Part shown: in pieces, positions 25,196-34,278 of the stretch
How the letters are laid out: each line of letters starts with the position of its first letter
Position numbering within the stretch: position 1 is the stretch's first letter
Assembly: GCA_004011035.1 (NCBI GenBank)
Contig: CP025734.1
Coordinates: 2,502,001-2,566,000 of the forward strand
From: Bdellovibrio sp. qaytius
Lineage (GTDB): Bacteria; Bdellovibrionota; Bdellovibrionia; Bdellovibrionales; Bdellovibrionaceae
Direction: 5' to 3'
DNA: 64,000 nucleotides
The notes under the pieces: generated by a model
What the model saw: only the letters and a program-made list of their open reading frames with translations
Told to the model about the DNA's origin: nothing
Databases searched by the model: none
Program-made: the position numbers and the translations under genes

Positions 25196-26326
25196 ATGTC
25201 AGTTCCTTTTATCGACTTAAAATCTCAGTACAACGCATTGAAAACTTCAATCGATGCTCGTATCCAAAAAGTTTTAGACAGCGGCGCCTATATCAATGGT
25301 CCTGAAGTTGCTGAATTAGAACAAAAACTAGCGGCGCACACTGGATCAAAGTACTGCTTGGCTGTAGCCAGCGGAACAGACGCCTTAGTTATTCCGTTAA
25401 TGGCCTTAGGCATCGGCCAAGGTGATGAAGTCATTACGACAGCGTTTTCATTTATCGCGACGGCTGAAACTATTGTGTTAGCAGGTGCGACACCAATTTA
25501 CGTTGATATCGACCCTAAAACATTCAATATCGATCCTAAAAAAATCGAAGCAGCGATCACGCCAAAAACAAAAGCGATTATGCCTGTTTCTTTATACGGC
25601 CAAGTGGCTGACTTAGAAGAGATCAACGCGATTGCAAAAAAACACAATTTACATGTTATCGAAGACACAGCTCAATCTTACGGTGCTAAATACAAAGATA
25701 AAAAATCTGGCGCATTAACAACAGCGGCCGGAACATCATTTTACCCAGCTAAACCATTAGGTTGCTACGGTGATGGTGGAGCTATTTTCACAAATGACGA
25801 AGCTTTATGTAAAGCGATGAAAGAAATTCGCGAACACGGCTCTGAAAAACGTTACTACCACACACGTCTTGGCGTTAACGGTCGTTTAGATACAATTCAA
25901 TGTGCGATTTTATTATCAAAACTTGAAAGATACGACTGGGAAGTTGAAGCACGTAACAAAATCGCGCAAAACTTTTCATCTTCATTCGTAGGTTTAGAAA
26001 AACACGATGCGATGTTCTCCACTCCAATGGTAAAACCAGGCAACGTCAGCGTTTGGGCGCAGTACACTGTGACTGTAACTAACCGCGACGCTTTTCAAAA
26101 GAAAATGCAAGAGCTAGGCGTTCCAACGACAGTTCACTACCCGATGACAATGCCTGATCAACCTTGGTATTCAAAAAATACTCCACAACGTCATGACATC
26201 ACTCACTCACGTTGGGCAGCTCAACATGTTATTTCATTACCAATGTTTCCAGACATGACTGTTGAACAACAAACAAAAGTTATTGAAGCTACAAAAACCG
26301 CAGTCGAATTTTCGGCAAAGGCGTAA
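25196..26326 (+). CDS. DegT/DnrJ/EryC1/StrS-family sugar aminotransferase
   Basis: A 376-aa PLP-dependent aminotransferase acting on nucleotide-linked keto-sugars. Features: GVASGTDAL phosphate cup, EDTAQSYGA with the PLP-stacking Asp, and the PLP lysine Lys186 in SFYPAKPLGCYGDGG; REHG and RLDTIQ blocks follow. Similar to WlbE/PglE-type enzymes for UDP-sugars. CTGGAGG precedes the ATG. The kdsA start is 2 bases after its stop, so the product probably feeds LPS or surface-glycan synthesis; the actual sugar is unknown. Confidence 0.9.
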   Translation: MSVPFIDLKSQYNALKTSIDARIQKVLDSGAYINGPEVAELEQKLAAHTGSKYCLAVASGTDALVIPLMALGIGQGDEVITTAFSFIATAETIVLAGATPIYVDIDPKTFNIDPKKIEAAITPKTKAIMPVSLYGQVADLEEINAIAKKHNLHVIEDTAQSYGAKYKDKKSGALTTAAGTSFYPAKPLGCYGDGGAIFTNDEALCKAMKEIREHGSEKRYYHTRLGVNGRLDTIQCAILLSKLERYDWEVEARNKIAQNFSSSFVGLEKHDAMFSTPMVKPGNVSVWAQYTVTVTNRDAFQKKMQELGVPTTVHYPMTMPDQPWYSKNTPQRHDITHSRWAAQHVISLPMFPDMTVEQQTKVIEATKTAVEFSAKA

Positions 26327-26327
26327 C

Positions 26328-27191
26328 ATGATTAATTTAGTAAATGAATTTAAACCCTTAGCAAAAACCGTTACGCTTGAATCAAAGTACGGCAATGTCA
26401 CTTGGGGTGATGGCAAAAGCTTCGTGCTCTTTGCTGGCCCTGATATTATCGAAGACGAAGGCATGGTGATTGAAACCGCTAAAGAAATTAAGCGCGTAAC
26501 AACGATGTTAGGTATTCCTTGGATTTTAAAATGCTCTTTCGATAAAGCTAATCGCCAAAGTTTAAAAAGCTTTCGCGGCCCTGGCATGAAAGACGCTTTA
26601 GCTTCTTTAGAAAAAATTAAAGTGTCTGTAGGTTGCAACTTTATCACTGACGTTCATGAAACAGCGCAAGTTGAAGAAACAGCTCAGTACGCTGAAGTTA
26701 TTCAAATTCCAGCGTTCTTATCTCGCCAAACTGATTTAATGGTGGCCGCTGCTAAAACGGGCCGCGTAATTCACATCAAAAAAGGCCAGTTTTTAGCTCC
26801 TTGGGATATGAAAGCTATTGCGCAGAAGGCCGTACAATCTGGCAATGATAAGTTATTACTTTGCGAGCGCGGAACAACATTTGGTTACAATCGTTTAATC
26901 AACGATATGACTGGGTTAATCGAAATGCGTCGTTTAGGCTTTCCAGTTATTATGGATTGCACACACTCAACGCAATTACCTGGTGCTACTGGCGAATCTA
27001 GTGGCGGACGTGGTGACATGGTGTGGCCGTTAGGTCGCGCAGCAGTTGCTGTTGGCGTGGATGGAATCTTTTTAGAAACTCATCCAGATCCAGAAAAAGC
27101 ATTGTGTGATGGACCAACTTCATTACCACTTCATAACTTAGAAGCTGTGCTTAAAAACCTTAAGAATATTTTTGATACTCACCAGAAATAA
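26328..27191 (+). CDS. kdsA: 3-deoxy-D-manno-octulosonate 8-phosphate synthase
   Basis: A 287-aa KDO8P synthase, condensing PEP and arabinose-5-phosphate for lipid A inner core. Typical blocks: KCSFDKANRQS, FRGPG, TDVHE, IQIPAFLSRQTDL, CERGTTFGYN, DCTHSTQ, ETHPDPEKALCDGPTSLPL. The His, Glu and Asp metal ligands of the metal-dependent class are present, but the class-deciding position (Cys in metal-dependent, Asn in metal-free enzymes) is Asp39 in AGPDIIE. ATG at 26328, 2 bases after the aminotransferase stop; an in-frame upstream start at 26262 lies inside the aminotransferase gene. Confidence 0.94.
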   Translation: MINLVNEFKPLAKTVTLESKYGNVTWGDGKSFVLFAGPDIIEDEGMVIETAKEIKRVTTMLGIPWILKCSFDKANRQSLKSFRGPGMKDALASLEKIKVSVGCNFITDVHETAQVEETAQYAEVIQIPAFLSRQTDLMVAAAKTGRVIHIKKGQFLAPWDMKAIAQKAVQSGNDKLLLCERGTTFGYNRLINDMTGLIEMRRLGFPVIMDCTHSTQLPGATGESSGGRGDMVWPLGRAAVAVGVDGIFLETHPDPEKALCDGPTSLPLHNLEAVLKNLKNIFDTHQK

Positions 27192-27206
27192 TGGCAACGT
27201 AGGGGG

Positions 27207-28193
27207 ATGCGAATTTCCCCTGCACACTGGAAGAAATATCTTCGACCAGTTATAGCTTTTATTTTGTTATTACTCGTTTTAAAAATGGGGCTTATTGATA
27301 TCAATCAGTTAAGTCTCAGTTTTAAAAATCCAACTATCCTAGCTGCCGGCCTTGTGTTCTTTACTTTGCACACATTGTTTTTATCTCTTCGCTGGAACTT
27401 ACTCGTTAACTTAGAAATCGCTTACCCATTTAAAACCGCAGCCAAACAAACGCTGATCGGAAGTTTTTTTAATTTCTTTATTCCAAGTGGTGTTGGTGGC
27501 GACATCATTAAAGCCTTAGCTCTTGCTGAGTCACACAAAGTAACTAAAAAAGTAGGTTTTTCATTAGTCACGATCGACCGCGTGATTGGTTTATTTTGTT
27601 TAATTTTATTTTCAACGTCGTTTTTATTAGTCGAATACTTTGTCGGCATGTCAGAGGCTTTAACTAAGCTTCTAGAAATCAGCATCTTGTTGCTAGCCGT
27701 AGCTTGCGCCGGTTTAATGTTTTTATACCATTCACATAAAATCATTCCGCGCTTTAAAAATAAGTTTAAATTTTTTCTGTTTCAAAAATTGTTTTCATTT
27801 GCTGAGCAAGTTCAGGTCAATATCGAAAAGGCCCTGCAAAGCCCGTTTATTTTAAAATTCATCGGCGTCAGCTTTTTAATGCAATGTATGTCGATTGGCT
27901 TTCTTTATGTGGTCACGTTAACACTCACGCAAGAACCCGTTTCGATTTTTGTTTTCTTACCGTTAGCTTGTTTTGCATTTATGGCCTCAGCGATTCCGCT
28001 AACTCCGGCAGGTATTGGCGTTGGCCAAGCGGCTTTTTATTTTATCTTCTCATTCATTAGTATTCCAATCGCTACAGCTATTACGACTGGCGTAAGCCTA
28101 ATGCAATTTTTTATGCTTTTAGTAAGTTTGCCTGGCGGCTATTTCTTTGCGACATCAAAAAAAACCACTCAAGAACGAAAGGTTAAAGTATGA
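27207..28193 (+). CDS. UPF0104/LPG-synthase-TM-like membrane protein (flippase-like)
   Basis: A 328-aa integral membrane protein with about seven to eight helices of the lysylphosphatidylglycerol-synthase-TM/YbhN family. Conserved blocks are F-x-P-S-G-V-G-G-D-I-I-K-A and PLTPAGIGVGQAAF near the end. Only the membrane domain is present, so a transferase role is unlikely; members are proposed lipid or glycolipid translocators. GGGGG lies directly against the ATG, a poor spacing. The next gene overlaps by 4 bases (ATGA). Confidence 0.85.
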   Translation: MRISPAHWKKYLRPVIAFILLLLVLKMGLIDINQLSLSFKNPTILAAGLVFFTLHTLFLSLRWNLLVNLEIAYPFKTAAKQTLIGSFFNFFIPSGVGGDIIKALALAESHKVTKKVGFSLVTIDRVIGLFCLILFSTSFLLVEYFVGMSEALTKLLEISILLLAVACAGLMFLYHSHKIIPRFKNKFKFFLFQKLFSFAEQVQVNIEKALQSPFILKFIGVSFLMQCMSIGFLYVVTLTLTQEPVSIFVFLPLACFAFMASAIPLTPAGIGVGQAAFYFIFSFISIPIATAITTGVSLMQFFMLLVSLPGGYFFATSKKTTQERKVKV

Positions 28194-28717
28194 CAATATT
28201 ATTTAAACAACTTCTGAATCTGATAAAGCTATTACATTCAGAAAATGGAACAACGCAGATCGCGTGGGGTTTAACATTAGGAGCTTTCTTAGGCTTCTCT
28301 CCGTTTTTCTCGCTTCAAACTATTTTAGTTTTATTTATTTTATTTTTCTTTCGCGTTCAATTCGGAGCCGCTTTCTTATCGGCGTTCGTTTTCAAACTCG
28401 TGGCATTTCTTATCGATCCGTTGGCAGACTCATTAGGCCAATGGGCTTTAGAAGAACCCTCACTTCGCCCACTTTGGACTAAACTTTACAATATTCCAAT
28501 TATCCCTTACACACGATTTAATAACTCGATCGTTATGGGAAGTTTTTTAGTGGCCTTAATTTTAAGTCCATTTTTATATTTCATGTTTATCTTTATGATT
28601 AAGAAATACCGCACAACTGTAGCCGTTCGTTTTGAAAACAGCAAAGTTTACAAAGCTATCAAAGGCAGTAAGTACTATGATTGGTATGCAAAATATAACG
28701 ATCTTTACGGCCGCTAA
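28190..28717 (+). CDS. TIGR03546-family membrane protein
   Basis: A 175-aa protein with three to four membrane helices and the motif G-x-x-L-G-A-F-L-G-F-S-P near the N-terminus, matching TIGR03546, known as the partner of TIGR03545 in a conserved two-gene pair confined to organisms with outer membranes. Its ATG overlaps the flippase-like gene's stop and the TIGR03545 gene follows 20 bases downstream. Function unknown. Confidence 0.82.
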   Translation: MTILFKQLLNLIKLLHSENGTTQIAWGLTLGAFLGFSPFFSLQTILVLFILFFFRVQFGAAFLSAFVFKLVAFLIDPLADSLGQWALEEPSLRPLWTKLYNIPIIPYTRFNNSIVMGSFLVALILSPFLYFMFIFMIKKYRTTVAVRFENSKVYKAIKGSKYYDWYAKYNDLYGR

Positions 28718-28737
28718 TTTTTGAGAGGAATGCAAAT

Positions 28738-30774
28738 ATGACTGACACAAATCATCCTGAAAATAACTCTAAAAATAATTCGCCAAAAGAAAAAGTCTAC
28801 AAAGAAGGTGGCCTCATCCGCTGGAGCGCCGTAATTCCCTTCGTAGTTATCGTAGCCCTTTGTGGGATTTACTTTACCCTATTCTTCGATACGCACATGA
28901 AAGCCGCTCTTGAATGGGCTGGTTACAAAGCTTTAGGCACTGAAGTGAATATCAGTAAATTCGAAACTTCTTTTATTAAAGGAAACGTAGCCATCACTGG
29001 ATTAGAAATCACAAGCGCTGAACAGCCAGATTTCAACAGCATCGAATTAGGTTCAATCAGATACGATGTAAACTGGGATGCTTTATTACGTTTAAAATTC
29101 GTCGTTGAAGAAATGGCCGTCGAAAACGTTCAGTTCATGTCAAAACGTAAATACCGCGGCAAAGTCGCTCCTCCACCTCCGCCGGCAGAAGACAAACCAG
29201 GTATCGCTTCTGAAGTAAAAGACAAAGCCATTGGTAAAATCGACCAAAAAGGAAAGGGAAATCTTTTAGGCGATTTATCAGCTTTCATGCAAACTGGTGA
29301 TTACAAAGCGCAATTAGCAAATATCGAATCGACATTAAAATCAAAACAAATGGCGAACGACTTAAAAGCTAAATGGGCTAACAAACAAACTGAATGGGAT
29401 GCAAAAGTTAAAGCTCTTCCTAAAGAGTCAGACTTTAAAGCTTACAAAGTTAAATTTGATGCTATCAAAGTCAAAGATTTTAAATCTCCGCAAGAATTAG
29501 ATGCTTCAGTTAAACAGTTCAACGCTTTAAAATCAGAAGTCGACGCTTCACTTAAAATCGTGAACGACACTAAAAATGAATTCAATGCTGATCTAACAAA
29601 TATCAAAGCAGATTATAAAAATTTAGACGAACAAATCAAAACTGATATCTCATCAATTAAAGATCGTCTTAAAATTCCAAAAATCGATGCCAAACAAATC
29701 GCGACATCAATTTTTATGGATTATTTAAATCCCTATTTACGCAAGTTAGATAAAGTAAATGAATTAGCTAATAAGTACCTTCCGCCAAAATATTCAAAAA
29801 TGGTGAATGAAAAATTAGACAGCAAAGCCTTACTAGCTGGTAAAAAGAAAAAGCCAGTAGCTAAAGAAGACGACGACACCATTCAACCACACCCCCGCGA
29901 AAAGGGTGTAACGTATGAATTTCCGGTAACGAATGGTTACCCGCTTTTCTGGATTCAAAATATCAAAGTCAGCTCAAAATCAAATGCGCAAGCTGATTAC
30001 GGTGATATTTCAGGCGTGATTAAAAATATCGTGTCTAATCAAAGACAAATCGGCAAACAAACTGAAATGCATATTGCTGGCGATTTCAAATCACAAAACA
30101 TCCAAGGTTTAAAAGTAGATGCCTTCTTAAATAATCTAAAAGAAGAACCCGCAGCCGGAATGGATTTCGCTGTTGCCAGCTACCCGCTTCAAGCCCTTGA
30201 GTTAATGAAAAACAACGATGGCATGATCGCGCTGGGGCAATCATCAATCAACATCGAAGCTCACGCCGCTACGGTGGGTTTTAAAACGTACGATGTAGGC
30301 TTAACGAATGTATTTAACAACGTAAAATTCGAAGTGGGCGCAAACCAAGTCGTAGTTGAAGAACTTTTAAAAAACACTTTCAATCAATTAACGACATTTG
30401 ATTTAAAAGCCCAAATTAAAGGTGAATTATCAAACTTAGATGTCGATGTTGAATCTTCATTAGGTCGTAAACTAGAAGACGCCTTAACTGCAAGTATCAA
30501 AGCCAAAGTCGACGAGCTTAATAAAGAAATCAAAGCTAAGATCGATGGTGAAATCGGCAAAGTAAAAGGCGACATCGAAAAACAAATCGCCACACTTACA
30601 AAAGGTTACGCTGGCCAAGCCAACGACGCCCAAGCAAAGCTTGATGCCCAAAAAAATATTGCTGACGAAAAAATCGCAGCCGCAAAAAAAGATCTAGAAA
30701 ACAAAGCGAAAGGCCAAGCGCAAGACGCCGGTAAAAAAGCTTTAGATGCTTTAAAGAAAAAACTAAAGTTCTAA
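28738..30774 (+). CDS. TIGR03545-family, AsmA-like envelope protein
   Basis: A 678-aa protein with one N-terminal membrane helix (about 28-50) followed by an AsmA-like start (ALGTEVNISKFETSFIKGNVAI...), long coiled-coil stretches (about 150-310 and 595-675), and beta-rich parts around 390-540. It matches TIGR03545 and sits beside TIGR03546, as is usual. AsmA-like proteins bridge inner and outer membranes and may move lipids; that role here is inference, helped by kdsA being in the same operon. The C-terminus is strongly basic and Ala/Lys-rich. Confidence 0.83.
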   Translation: MTDTNHPENNSKNNSPKEKVYKEGGLIRWSAVIPFVVIVALCGIYFTLFFDTHMKAALEWAGYKALGTEVNISKFETSFIKGNVAITGLEITSAEQPDFNSIELGSIRYDVNWDALLRLKFVVEEMAVENVQFMSKRKYRGKVAPPPPPAEDKPGIASEVKDKAIGKIDQKGKGNLLGDLSAFMQTGDYKAQLANIESTLKSKQMANDLKAKWANKQTEWDAKVKALPKESDFKAYKVKFDAIKVKDFKSPQELDASVKQFNALKSEVDASLKIVNDTKNEFNADLTNIKADYKNLDEQIKTDISSIKDRLKIPKIDAKQIATSIFMDYLNPYLRKLDKVNELANKYLPPKYSKMVNEKLDSKALLAGKKKKPVAKEDDDTIQPHPREKGVTYEFPVTNGYPLFWIQNIKVSSKSNAQADYGDISGVIKNIVSNQRQIGKQTEMHIAGDFKSQNIQGLKVDAFLNNLKEEPAAGMDFAVASYPLQALELMKNNDGMIALGQSSINIEAHAATVGFKTYDVGLTNVFNNVKFEVGANQVVVEELLKNTFNQLTTFDLKAQIKGELSNLDVDVESSLGRKLEDALTASIKAKVDELNKEIKAKIDGEIGKVKGDIEKQIATLTKGYAGQANDAQAKLDAQKNIADEKIAAAKKDLENKAKGQAQDAGKKALDALKKKLKF

Positions 30775-30841
30775 ATGAAACTACGTTTTTAATACTGTAT
30801 ATAGTTTTGACAACTAAGTTTTACAAAATTACTTAGATCGC

Positions 30842-30874
30842 AAAAAGCCCTCACAACCTGAGGGCTTTTTATTT
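30842..30874 (+). terminator. Intrinsic terminator of the kdsA-TIGR03545 operon
   Basis: Perfect 12-bp stem (30842-30853 with 30859-30870), 5-base loop, T-rich right arm and ATTT following. Confidence 0.9.
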
Positions 30875-31009
30875 CGATTTCAGTCTCAATTCAGTTCCAA
30901 TCTGGGTTCATGTTCACAGAGCTAAACACTATTTTTCGTCTCAACAAAATCCTGACATTTAAATTGAGTGGCTTGTGTTAGAAATACAAAAAAACAAGGA
31001 GATCCCCCC

Positions 31010-31339
31010 GTGAAAACTATCTTATTAACAATCGCTTTATTAGTCGGTACTGCAGCCCAAGCTGAAATCTTAAACTCTCAATATGATGCTCGCCACTTAG
31101 CTATGCTTGAAAAAGCTAGCTTAAAAGCTTGCGGTGTTACTTCTGGAACTTTCGTTCAAATCTACAGTTCTGTTGTAAAACACAAAGTTGACCAAGGTAT
31201 CGTTGATGCTTATTACACAACTCAATTAACATTAAACAACACTTACACAGTAACAGCACAAACATTGATTGCAGATGGTTACGACCAAGCAGCACAAGAC
31301 TGGGGTATCTACTCAGTTGAATCTATTACCTGCCAATAA
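31010..31339 (+). CDS. Small secreted protein of unknown function, GTG start
   Basis: A 109-aa protein with a signal peptide ending AAQA and two cysteines (in LKACGVTS and the C-terminal TCQ), likely one disulfide. The GTG at 31010 is chosen because AAGGAG lies 8 bases upstream and it begins the signal peptide; the frame is open further upstream to 30968. The leader GGAG-A-TCCCCCC is shared with the next gene. Family not recognised. Confidence 0.72.
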   Translation: MKTILLTIALLVGTAAQAEILNSQYDARHLAMLEKASLKACGVTSGTFVQIYSSVVKHKVDQGIVDAYYTTQLTLNNTYTVTAQTLIADGYDQAAQDWGIYSVESITCQ

Positions 31340-31361
31340 TAAAAAGACAGTTTAATTGATA

Positions 31362-31399
31362 CTAAAAAAGCCAGGGTTCAACACTCTGGCTTTTTTTAT
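31362..31399 (+). terminator. Intrinsic terminator
   Basis: Stem AAAAAAGCCAG with CTGGCTTTTTT around an 11-base loop, followed by TATTTT; 24 bases after the stop of the preceding small secreted-protein gene. Confidence 0.87.
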
Positions 31400-31536
31400 T
31401 TTAGACACGGCTGCGTGTTCACTTTGAACTGTCTATTCTTTTGACGATCATAAACCCTTTTCATACACGGCGAATACTCCCCTAAAACAATTCAAACTCT
31501 GTTAGAACTTGTTTATAAAACATAGGAGTTCCCCCC

Positions 31537-31917
31537 ATGATAAAAATCGCTTTATTTTCTGCGCTTATCGCATTTACTCAAATCGCTTCTGCTTCACAAA
31601 TTCTTTCAACGATCATTTGGCAACACAAAGATGGTACATCGACGACATCAGTCTATAACGGCTTTACTGAAGACGGCTTTAACGTAGCTAATAATACTTG
31701 TTATATAGAGTCAGCAAGAGGCGTCTGCGCTTTGATCGCACAAGCCCAAGCCACTGTTGATGCAGAATATTCAGGAAACGGCGCCCACGGAACTTTCGAA
31801 GTTAAGTCATGTAAAGTTGAAGGCGACACTGTGAAGTTAAATTACGATCGCATTAATGATTACGATCATCAACAGCATGTAAACATCAGCTTAGATATCA
31901 AACCTTGCGCAGAGTAA
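31537..31917 (+). CDS. Small secreted protein of unknown function
   Basis: A 126-aa protein with signal peptide MIKIALFSALIAFTQIASA and four cysteines in the mature part, allowing two disulfides. AGGAG precedes the ATG by 8 bases (AGGAG-TTCCCCCC), a leader nearly identical to that of the preceding small secreted-protein gene although the proteins are not obviously homologous. Its stop is 5 bases before the end of a convergent thioredoxin-like gene. Function unknown. Confidence 0.74.
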   Translation: MIKIALFSALIAFTQIASASQILSTIIWQHKDGTSTTSVYNGFTEDGFNVANNTCYIESARGVCALIAQAQATVDAEYSGNGAHGTFEVKSCKVEGDTVKLNYDRINDYDHQQHVNISLDIKPCAE

Positions 31918-31922
31918 GACTC

Positions 31923-32513
31923 TTAAGGCATCAACTTCCAGTTTACTACAGCCATGTACCGCTCAACCAACTTGCCTTTGTCATCAATAGGGTTCTTATG
32001 AACAATGATGGTCGAAGGCAGACGATCGATGTTAAAACTTTTTTGTAAAAAGCCTTCAGGATCCCAAAGCTGTAAATACAGTGGAGCATTCAAATCAGGA
32101 AAGCTCTTTAAAAACTTCTCAATAGCCCCTTGTTCGTAATCAACTGATACAATGACTACTTTGATAGACCCCGACTTGATCTCTTCGCTATGGCGCTTTA
32201 AATACGTAATAAGCTCAGGAATTTCATTAATACAAGGATCACACCAAGAAGCCCAAAAATGCAGAATCAATTTATCGGTTTTTGTCGTGTCAGGCATTAA
32301 CGGCAAACGCGTCGCCGAGATCACTTGGCCTTCATAAGTTTGAAACTTTTCACGCTCTTCAGAAATAAGCCCAACAGTCTGATCGATAGTCACTTGAGTA
32401 TCTTCAATTTTTTCAGCGTTGGTTGTGTAAGAGTAATAGTTCTTAAGATAGAACACGCCACCAATACCCACGATAGCGATCACAAAAAATAAAATTAACA
32501 ATTTAGCTTTCAT
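31923..32513 (-). CDS. TlpA/ResA-like membrane-anchored thioredoxin
   Basis: A 196-aa protein with an N-terminal membrane anchor (about 3-22) and a periplasmic thioredoxin-fold domain with active site W-C91-D-P-C94 in HFWASWCDPCINEIPEL, the TlpA/ResA/DsbE type. It probably reduces disulfides in the periplasm, for cytochrome c maturation or other partners; none of those genes is here. The ATG at 32513 follows GAGGTG by 6 bases; the ORF could extend 3 codons further. Confidence 0.88.
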   Translation of the reverse strand: MKAKLLILFFVIAIVGIGGVFYLKNYYSYTTNAEKIEDTQVTIDQTVGLISEEREKFQTYEGQVISATRLPLMPDTTKTDKLILHFWASWCDPCINEIPELITYLKRHSEEIKSGSIKVVIVSVDYEQGAIEKFLKSFPDLNAPLYLQLWDPEGFLQKSFNIDRLPSTIIVHKNPIDDKGKLVERYMAVVNWKLMP

Positions 32514-32561
32514 CGTGACCACCTCTTGAACTGAATAAACGCTACCAAGGTTTTAAATAAA

Positions 32562-32598
32562 AAAAAAGCCCTGGATATGATCCAAGGCTTTATTAGCT
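32562..32598 (-). terminator. Terminator of the alpha operon (after rplQ)
   Basis: On the minus strand the stem AAAGCCTTGGA / TCCAGGGCTTT (one G-U pair) is followed by a run of T's. It lies about 60 bases past the rplQ stop and ends the ribosomal supercluster. Confidence 0.85.
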
Positions 32599-32657
32599 TT
32601 AAACTATTATTCGTAGCGCCTATCGGCACAAAAATGTGCGCACTAGGTGCAACAAAA

Positions 32658-33212
32658 CTATCTTGCTGCAGCTTGAGAAGCTTGACGAGATTTGTTTTGC
32701 ATTTTGCGAACTGATTTTTTCGCTGTTTTAACTGCAACTGAAGAAGCTTTTTTAGCTTTGCTTGCGGCTTTTTCAGCTGTTTTATCAGCTTTAGCGCCTT
32801 TAGCAGCTTTTGTAGCTTTCGCAGCTGGAGCCGCAGCTTTAGCAGTTTTGAAATCGTAATCTACGAATTCTAAAAATGCCATCTCTGCAGTATCACCAGG
32901 ACGACGACCAATTTTGATAACGCGAGTGTAACCGCCATCACGTTCTTTGAAACGTGGAGCGATATCTTTCACGATAGCAAGAGCAGCGTCTTGGCTAGCT
33001 AAGCGAGAGATTAAAAGACGGATTGAATTTAAGTTATCTTTTTTACCAAGAGTAACTGCTTTTTCAATGTGTCTTCTAACTTCTTTAGCGCGAGTAACAG
33101 TAGTTTTAATACGACCGTGCTCAACTAAAGAATTCATAAGGCCTCTGATTAAAGCCTTACGAGGACCAGATTTACGACTAAAATGTTTTACTAAACGACG
33201 ATGTGATGCCAT
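32658..33212 (-). CDS. rplQ: 50S ribosomal protein L17 with long Ala/Lys tail
   Basis: Residues 1-125 are a standard L17 ([20 protein letters not shown]..., [38 protein letters not shown]). The protein is 184 aa, about 60 longer than E. coli L17; the extra C-terminus is low-complexity Ala/Lys ([19 protein letters not shown]), presumably disordered and RNA-binding. Last gene of the alpha operon, 23 bases after rpoA. Confidence 0.97.
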   Translation of the reverse strand: MASHRRLVKHFSRKSGPRKALIRGLMNSLVEHGRIKTTVTRAKEVRRHIEKAVTLGKKDNLNSIRLLISRLASQDAALAIVKDIAPRFKERDGGYTRVIKIGRRPGDTAEMAFLEFVDYDFKTAKAAAPAAKATKAAKGAKADKTAEKAASKAKKASSVAVKTAKKSVRKMQNKSRQASQAAAR

Positions 33213-33235
33213 TTTTTATTCCCTTACCTTACTAA

Positions 33236-34264
33236 TTACGATTCACGTTTTGCAGGAGGTGGAACATTTGGATCCCATCCTGGAGGTGGCCATCCCTCGA
33301 TTTTCATCCCTAAACCTAAGCCCATTTCAACTAAGATCTCTTTAATTTCATTTAAAGATTTGCGACCGAAGTTTTTAGTTTTAAGCATTTCTGCCTCTGA
33401 ACGAACAACTAATTCACCGATGTAACGGATGTTAGCGTTTTTCAAGCAGTTCGCAGAACGTACGCTTAACTCAAGATCATCAACTGATCTGAATAAGTTT
33501 TCGTTCAATGAAGAAGAACCCATTGATTTAATTTCATCAGACGGCTCTAAAGATTCATCGAAAGTTAAGAAGATTTGTAATTGTTCTTTTAAGATTTTTG
33601 AAGCTAAAGAAACTGCTTCATCAGCCTTAATAGAACCATCAGTCCATACTTCTAAAGTTAATGCGTCGTAATCAGTACGTTGACCAACACGAGCATTAGA
33701 AACTGCGTAGTTAACTTTACGGATTGGAGAGTGAAGAGCATCAACAGCGATATAACCAACTGCCATTTGTTCACTTCTGTTTTCAACTGGAGAATAACCG
33801 CGGCCGTAAGCCACAACTAATTCAGCAGAGAAAGATCCGTTGTTGCCAAGAGTTGCGATATGTTGGTGTGGATTCAAAACTTCGATTTTGTCGTTAGTTA
33901 CGATATCCGCAGCCGTTACAACGCCTGGACCTTTTTTGTTAATACGTAGAGTGAACGTCTCAGCAGTGTGCTGTCTGAAACGAACTTGTTTAAGGTTCAA
34001 GATGATGTCTGAAACATCTTCTAAAACATCTGGCATCGTTGAGAACTCATGTAAAACTCCATCAAGTTTTACAGCAGTTACCGCAGATCCCATCATAGAG
34101 CTTAATAAAATTCTTCTTAAAGAATTTCCAAGAGTTACACCAAAGCCTCTTTCCAAAGGCTTAACGATGAACTTAGAGTACTCAGAAGTCTGAGTATCGC
34201 GTTCGATCTCGAAACCTTTCGGCTTGATCAACTCTCTCCAAAATTTAAAATAATGTTCTTGCAT
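33236..34264 (-). CDS. rpoA: RNA polymerase alpha subunit
   Basis: A 342-aa alpha subunit. N-terminal dimerisation domain ([22 protein letters not shown]), beta/beta' contact region, then an alpha-CTD (about 265-320: [37 protein letters not shown]) that binds UP elements and activators. It ends in a short Pro-rich tail ([12 protein letters not shown]). Placed between rpsD (14 bases) and rplQ (23 bases), the usual alpha-operon order. Confidence 0.98.
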   Translation of the reverse strand: MQEHYFKFWRELIKPKGFEIERDTQTSEYSKFIVKPLERGFGVTLGNSLRRILLSSMMGSAVTAVKLDGVLHEFSTMPDVLEDVSDIILNLKQVRFRQHTAETFTLRINKKGPGVVTAADIVTNDKIEVLNPHQHIATLGNNGSFSAELVVAYGRGYSPVENRSEQMAVGYIAVDALHSPIRKVNYAVSNARVGQRTDYDALTLEVWTDGSIKADEAVSLASKILKEQLQIFLTFDESLEPSDEIKSMGSSSLNENLFRSVDDLELSVRSANCLKNANIRYIGELVVRSEAEMLKTKNFGRKSLNEIKEILVEMGLGLGMKIEGWPPPGWDPNVPPPAKRES

Positions 34265-34278
34265 CCTTACACCCCTTA

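Noticed and set aside
30807-30835. TTGACA-N17-TACTTA promoter-like sequence
   Set aside because: It ends 7 bases before a strong terminator with no gene between, so any transcript would stop at once.
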